DNA of 64,000 bases from Tissierellia bacterium. Lineage in GTDB: Bacteria; Bacillota; Clostridia; Tissierellales; Peptoniphilaceae. The stretch is from positions 32,094 to 96,093 of the forward strand of contig JAAYFJ010000055.1 in assembly GCA_012728295.1 (NCBI GenBank), given 5' to 3'. Below, in pieces: positions 62,726 to 64,000 of this stretch; within the stretch, counting starts at the first letter, position 1; the number at the start of each line of letters is the position of its first letter. A model generated the notes under the pieces. The model was not told the DNA's origin. It made no database searches and saw nothing but the letters and a program-made list of their open reading frames with translations. The translations under genes were made by a program, and so were the position numbers.

Positions 62726-62768
62726 GTATTCTACAGTATAATATGCCGTGCGTAGAATACTATGTCAA
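62726..62768 (-). promoter_or_regulatory. padR promoter with inverted-repeat operator
   Basis: GTATTCTAC (62726-62734) and GTAGAATAC (62752-62760) form a perfect 9-bp inverted repeat. On the minus strand they flank the region between TTGACA (62763-62768) and a TATTAT -10 (62738-62743, 19-base spacing). The position implies autorepression by PadR. Confidence 0.65.
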
Positions 62769-62835
62769 CAATTTATTAGTAGTTTTGCTGTAATTTTCAA
62801 CGTTATCCTTGAATATTGCTGTATATTAATTGTTT

Positions 62836-62889
62836 TATAAAAGCAGTATCTGAATTATATAAATTTGAAAATTCATATACTGCTTTTTT
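62836..62889. terminator. Terminator of panD
   Basis: AAAAGCAGTAT (62839-62849) / ATACTGCTTTT (62877-62887) with partial inner pairing, A/T runs on both sides, 25 bases after the panD stop. Confidence 0.8.
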
Positions 62890-62912
62890 CTAAATAATTC
62901 TATCAATTAATT

Positions 62913-63296
62913 CTATTTTATTTGACCGTGCTTTTCATAGTTTCCAACTTCTTTAACTGAATTATCGTCATTAACGAATACCACCTTTGGACTATGGTTC
63001 CTTGCTTCTGACGCATCCATGTCGCAATATGCCATGATGATTACTTTGTCTCCTGGTTGAACGCATCTTGCTGCAGCTCCATTTAAACATATGAACCCAC
63101 TGTGTCTTTCTCCTGCAATAGCATAGGTTTCCAACCTGCTACCATTATCTATATCCACAATTTGTACTTTCTCATACTCCAAAATTCCAGACTTTTCCAA
63201 TAACTCAATGTCAATAGTAATACTTCCTACATAATTTAAATTTGCTTCAGTAACTGTAGCTCTGTGAATTTTAGCCTTTAACATATTAACTCTCAT
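62913..63296 (-). CDS. panD: Aspartate 1-decarboxylase proenzyme
   Basis: A 127-residue pyruvoyl enzyme: [20 protein letters not shown], with the self-cleavage site G24-S25 in VGSITID, then [20 protein letters not shown] (substrate arginine/glycine loop) and [12 protein letters not shown]. It makes beta-alanine from aspartate for pantothenate/CoA. GAGGAG precedes the ATG at 63296. It sits 10 bases after the recombinase stop, with no panB or panC visible in the window, so its normal operon may be split by the element or continue elsewhere. Confidence 0.93.
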   Translation of the reverse strand: MRVNMLKAKIHRATVTEANLNYVGSITIDIELLEKSGILEYEKVQIVDIDNGSRLETYAIAGERHSGFICLNGAAARCVQPGDKVIIMAYCDMDASEARNHSPKVVFVNDDNSVKEVGNYEKHGQIK

Positions 63297-63306
63297 AAAA
63301 CACTCC

Positions 63307-64000
63307 TCAATAATGTATTCTTTTATTTTCTCTATTAATAATTCTTAGCTCTCTACTTCCAGTATTGCCAAAGCCTCTGAATGTGTCATCACTACTATAG
63401 GAAGATGATTTATTTACATGGTTACTATCATAGGAAGACAGTTCAGCAGAGTCTTTACCTATAGTTTTATTCTTTGCATTTTTTCTAGGAGATTTAAAGT
63501 CTTCTCCATTTAATCCATCTTTAAAGCCAGTCTTATATACAAAGGTAAGCTTATATGGATCTACATTCCCGTTTTCATCTATTTCTCCAACAATTACCTT
63601 TTCCACAATACTTTCAAATACATACCTATCAAACTCTTTTAAAATTTCCTTTCTTTCCAGCATGGTCTTAAAAGTCTTCATCCTATTCTTTATTTGATTA
63701 TTATTTTCCAGGCTATATTCTAAGGCTTCTTTTTCCTTATTCTTTTCTGAATACTCCTTCCTAAGAGCTATATACTTTTCTTCATATAGATCTTCATCTA
63801 TTTTTTCTTCTAGTCTTAAATCTACTAAGGAATTTTGCTTATTTAAAAGGTGAGTTATCTCTCTTTCTAGTTTCTTGATATTTTTCTCTAGTGTATTATC
63901 ATTTAAAGTTGATTCTATTAATTCTAAAAACTTATTTACAATATCTTTATTGTTTGAAGTAAGCTGTCTATAGCTCTCTAGAAAGGCCTTCTCTATAGCA
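63307..64000 (-). CDS. Large serine recombinase, C-terminal part (5' end outside window)
   Basis: The frame is open from base 64000 down to the stop at 63307 (about 230 codons). The visible region is a coiled coil ([40 protein letters not shown]) followed by the C-terminal domain ([30 protein letters not shown]) and a polar Ser/Asn tail ([18 protein letters not shown]). This order is typical for the end of large serine recombinases, where F....v.rI.v......i.f.....G follows the coiled coil. It is unrelated in detail to the recombinase at 5311 and marks a second mobile element extending right. Confidence 0.8.
   Translation of the reverse strand, partial: AIEKAFLESYRQLTSNNKDIVNKFLELIESTLNDNTLEKNIKKLEREITHLLNKQNSLVDLRLEEKIDEDLYEEKYIALRKEYSEKNKEKEALEYSLENNNQIKNRMKTFKTMLERKEILKEFDRYVFESIVEKVIVGEIDENGNVDPYKLTFVYKTGFKDGLNGEDFKSPRKNAKNKTIGKDSAELSSYDSNHVNKSSSYSSDDTFRGFGNTGSRELRIINRENKRIHY

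Noticed and set aside
1..64000. tRNA or rRNA genes
   Set aside because: No cloverleaf with a TTCRANNC arm and no rRNA-like conserved stretch was noticed; tRNAscan was not available.

Overview
The window is an AT-rich, low-GC Gram-positive (Firmicutes) segment. Three features suggest an anaerobic clostridial or tissierellial bacterium: S-layer-homology (SLH) and Cna-B/isopeptide surface proteins beside a class B sortase, a methionine T-box in front of metY, and a nitroimidazole-reductase-like flavoprotein. The species cannot be named from sequence alone. Layout: (1) 1-6.8 kb is the right end of a prophage- or ICE-like element. It has leftward early genes, a divergent repressor/Cro-like control region with repeated operators, an unassigned structured RNA candidate, a cI-like repressor with an ImmA protease, a DUF3644 (HEPN-like) protein, a lipoprotein, and a large serine recombinase at the border. 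(2) 6.9-31 kb is a surface-display locus: a class B sortase, a TlpA-like lipoprotein, and one colossal gene on the minus strand for a VWA / isopeptide D2 / Cna-B fibre protein of about 7,590 residues. That protein ends in an NPKT-type sorting signal. (3) 31.6-40 kb is housekeeping: AlkD-type repair proteins, Dps, a pentapeptide protein, small lipoproteins, and a methionine operon (T-box, metY, and a MetA-aspartokinase fusion), followed by an SDR and a UDG-like glycosylase. (4) 40.3-48.7 kb holds three consecutive SLH-type surface genes in different states of integrity; one carries tandem SHIRT domains. (5) 49.5-58 kb holds small unknowns, a doubled left-handed-beta-helix protein, a MATE pump, a methyltransferase, YbjQ, a Nim-like flavoprotein, and an ArsR/permease/thioredoxin-like operon. 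(6) 58.2-64 kb holds a second Cna-B protein with an IPKTG anchor, its PadR neighbour, panD, and the C-terminal part of a second large serine recombinase running off the window. Integrity caveat: several long frames are interrupted. Seven breaks are repaired by adding one base to a homopolymer, including the misframed start of the second Cna-B gene. The nonsense codons and one ACG at an expected start are each explained by a single transition. This looks like unpolished long-read sequence, though genuine decay also occurs, as shown by a deleted and diverged SLH remnant at 46.3-46.4 kb. The two loci most worth following up are the operator-controlled structured RNA at 1.75-2.1 kb and the MetA-aspartokinase fusion.
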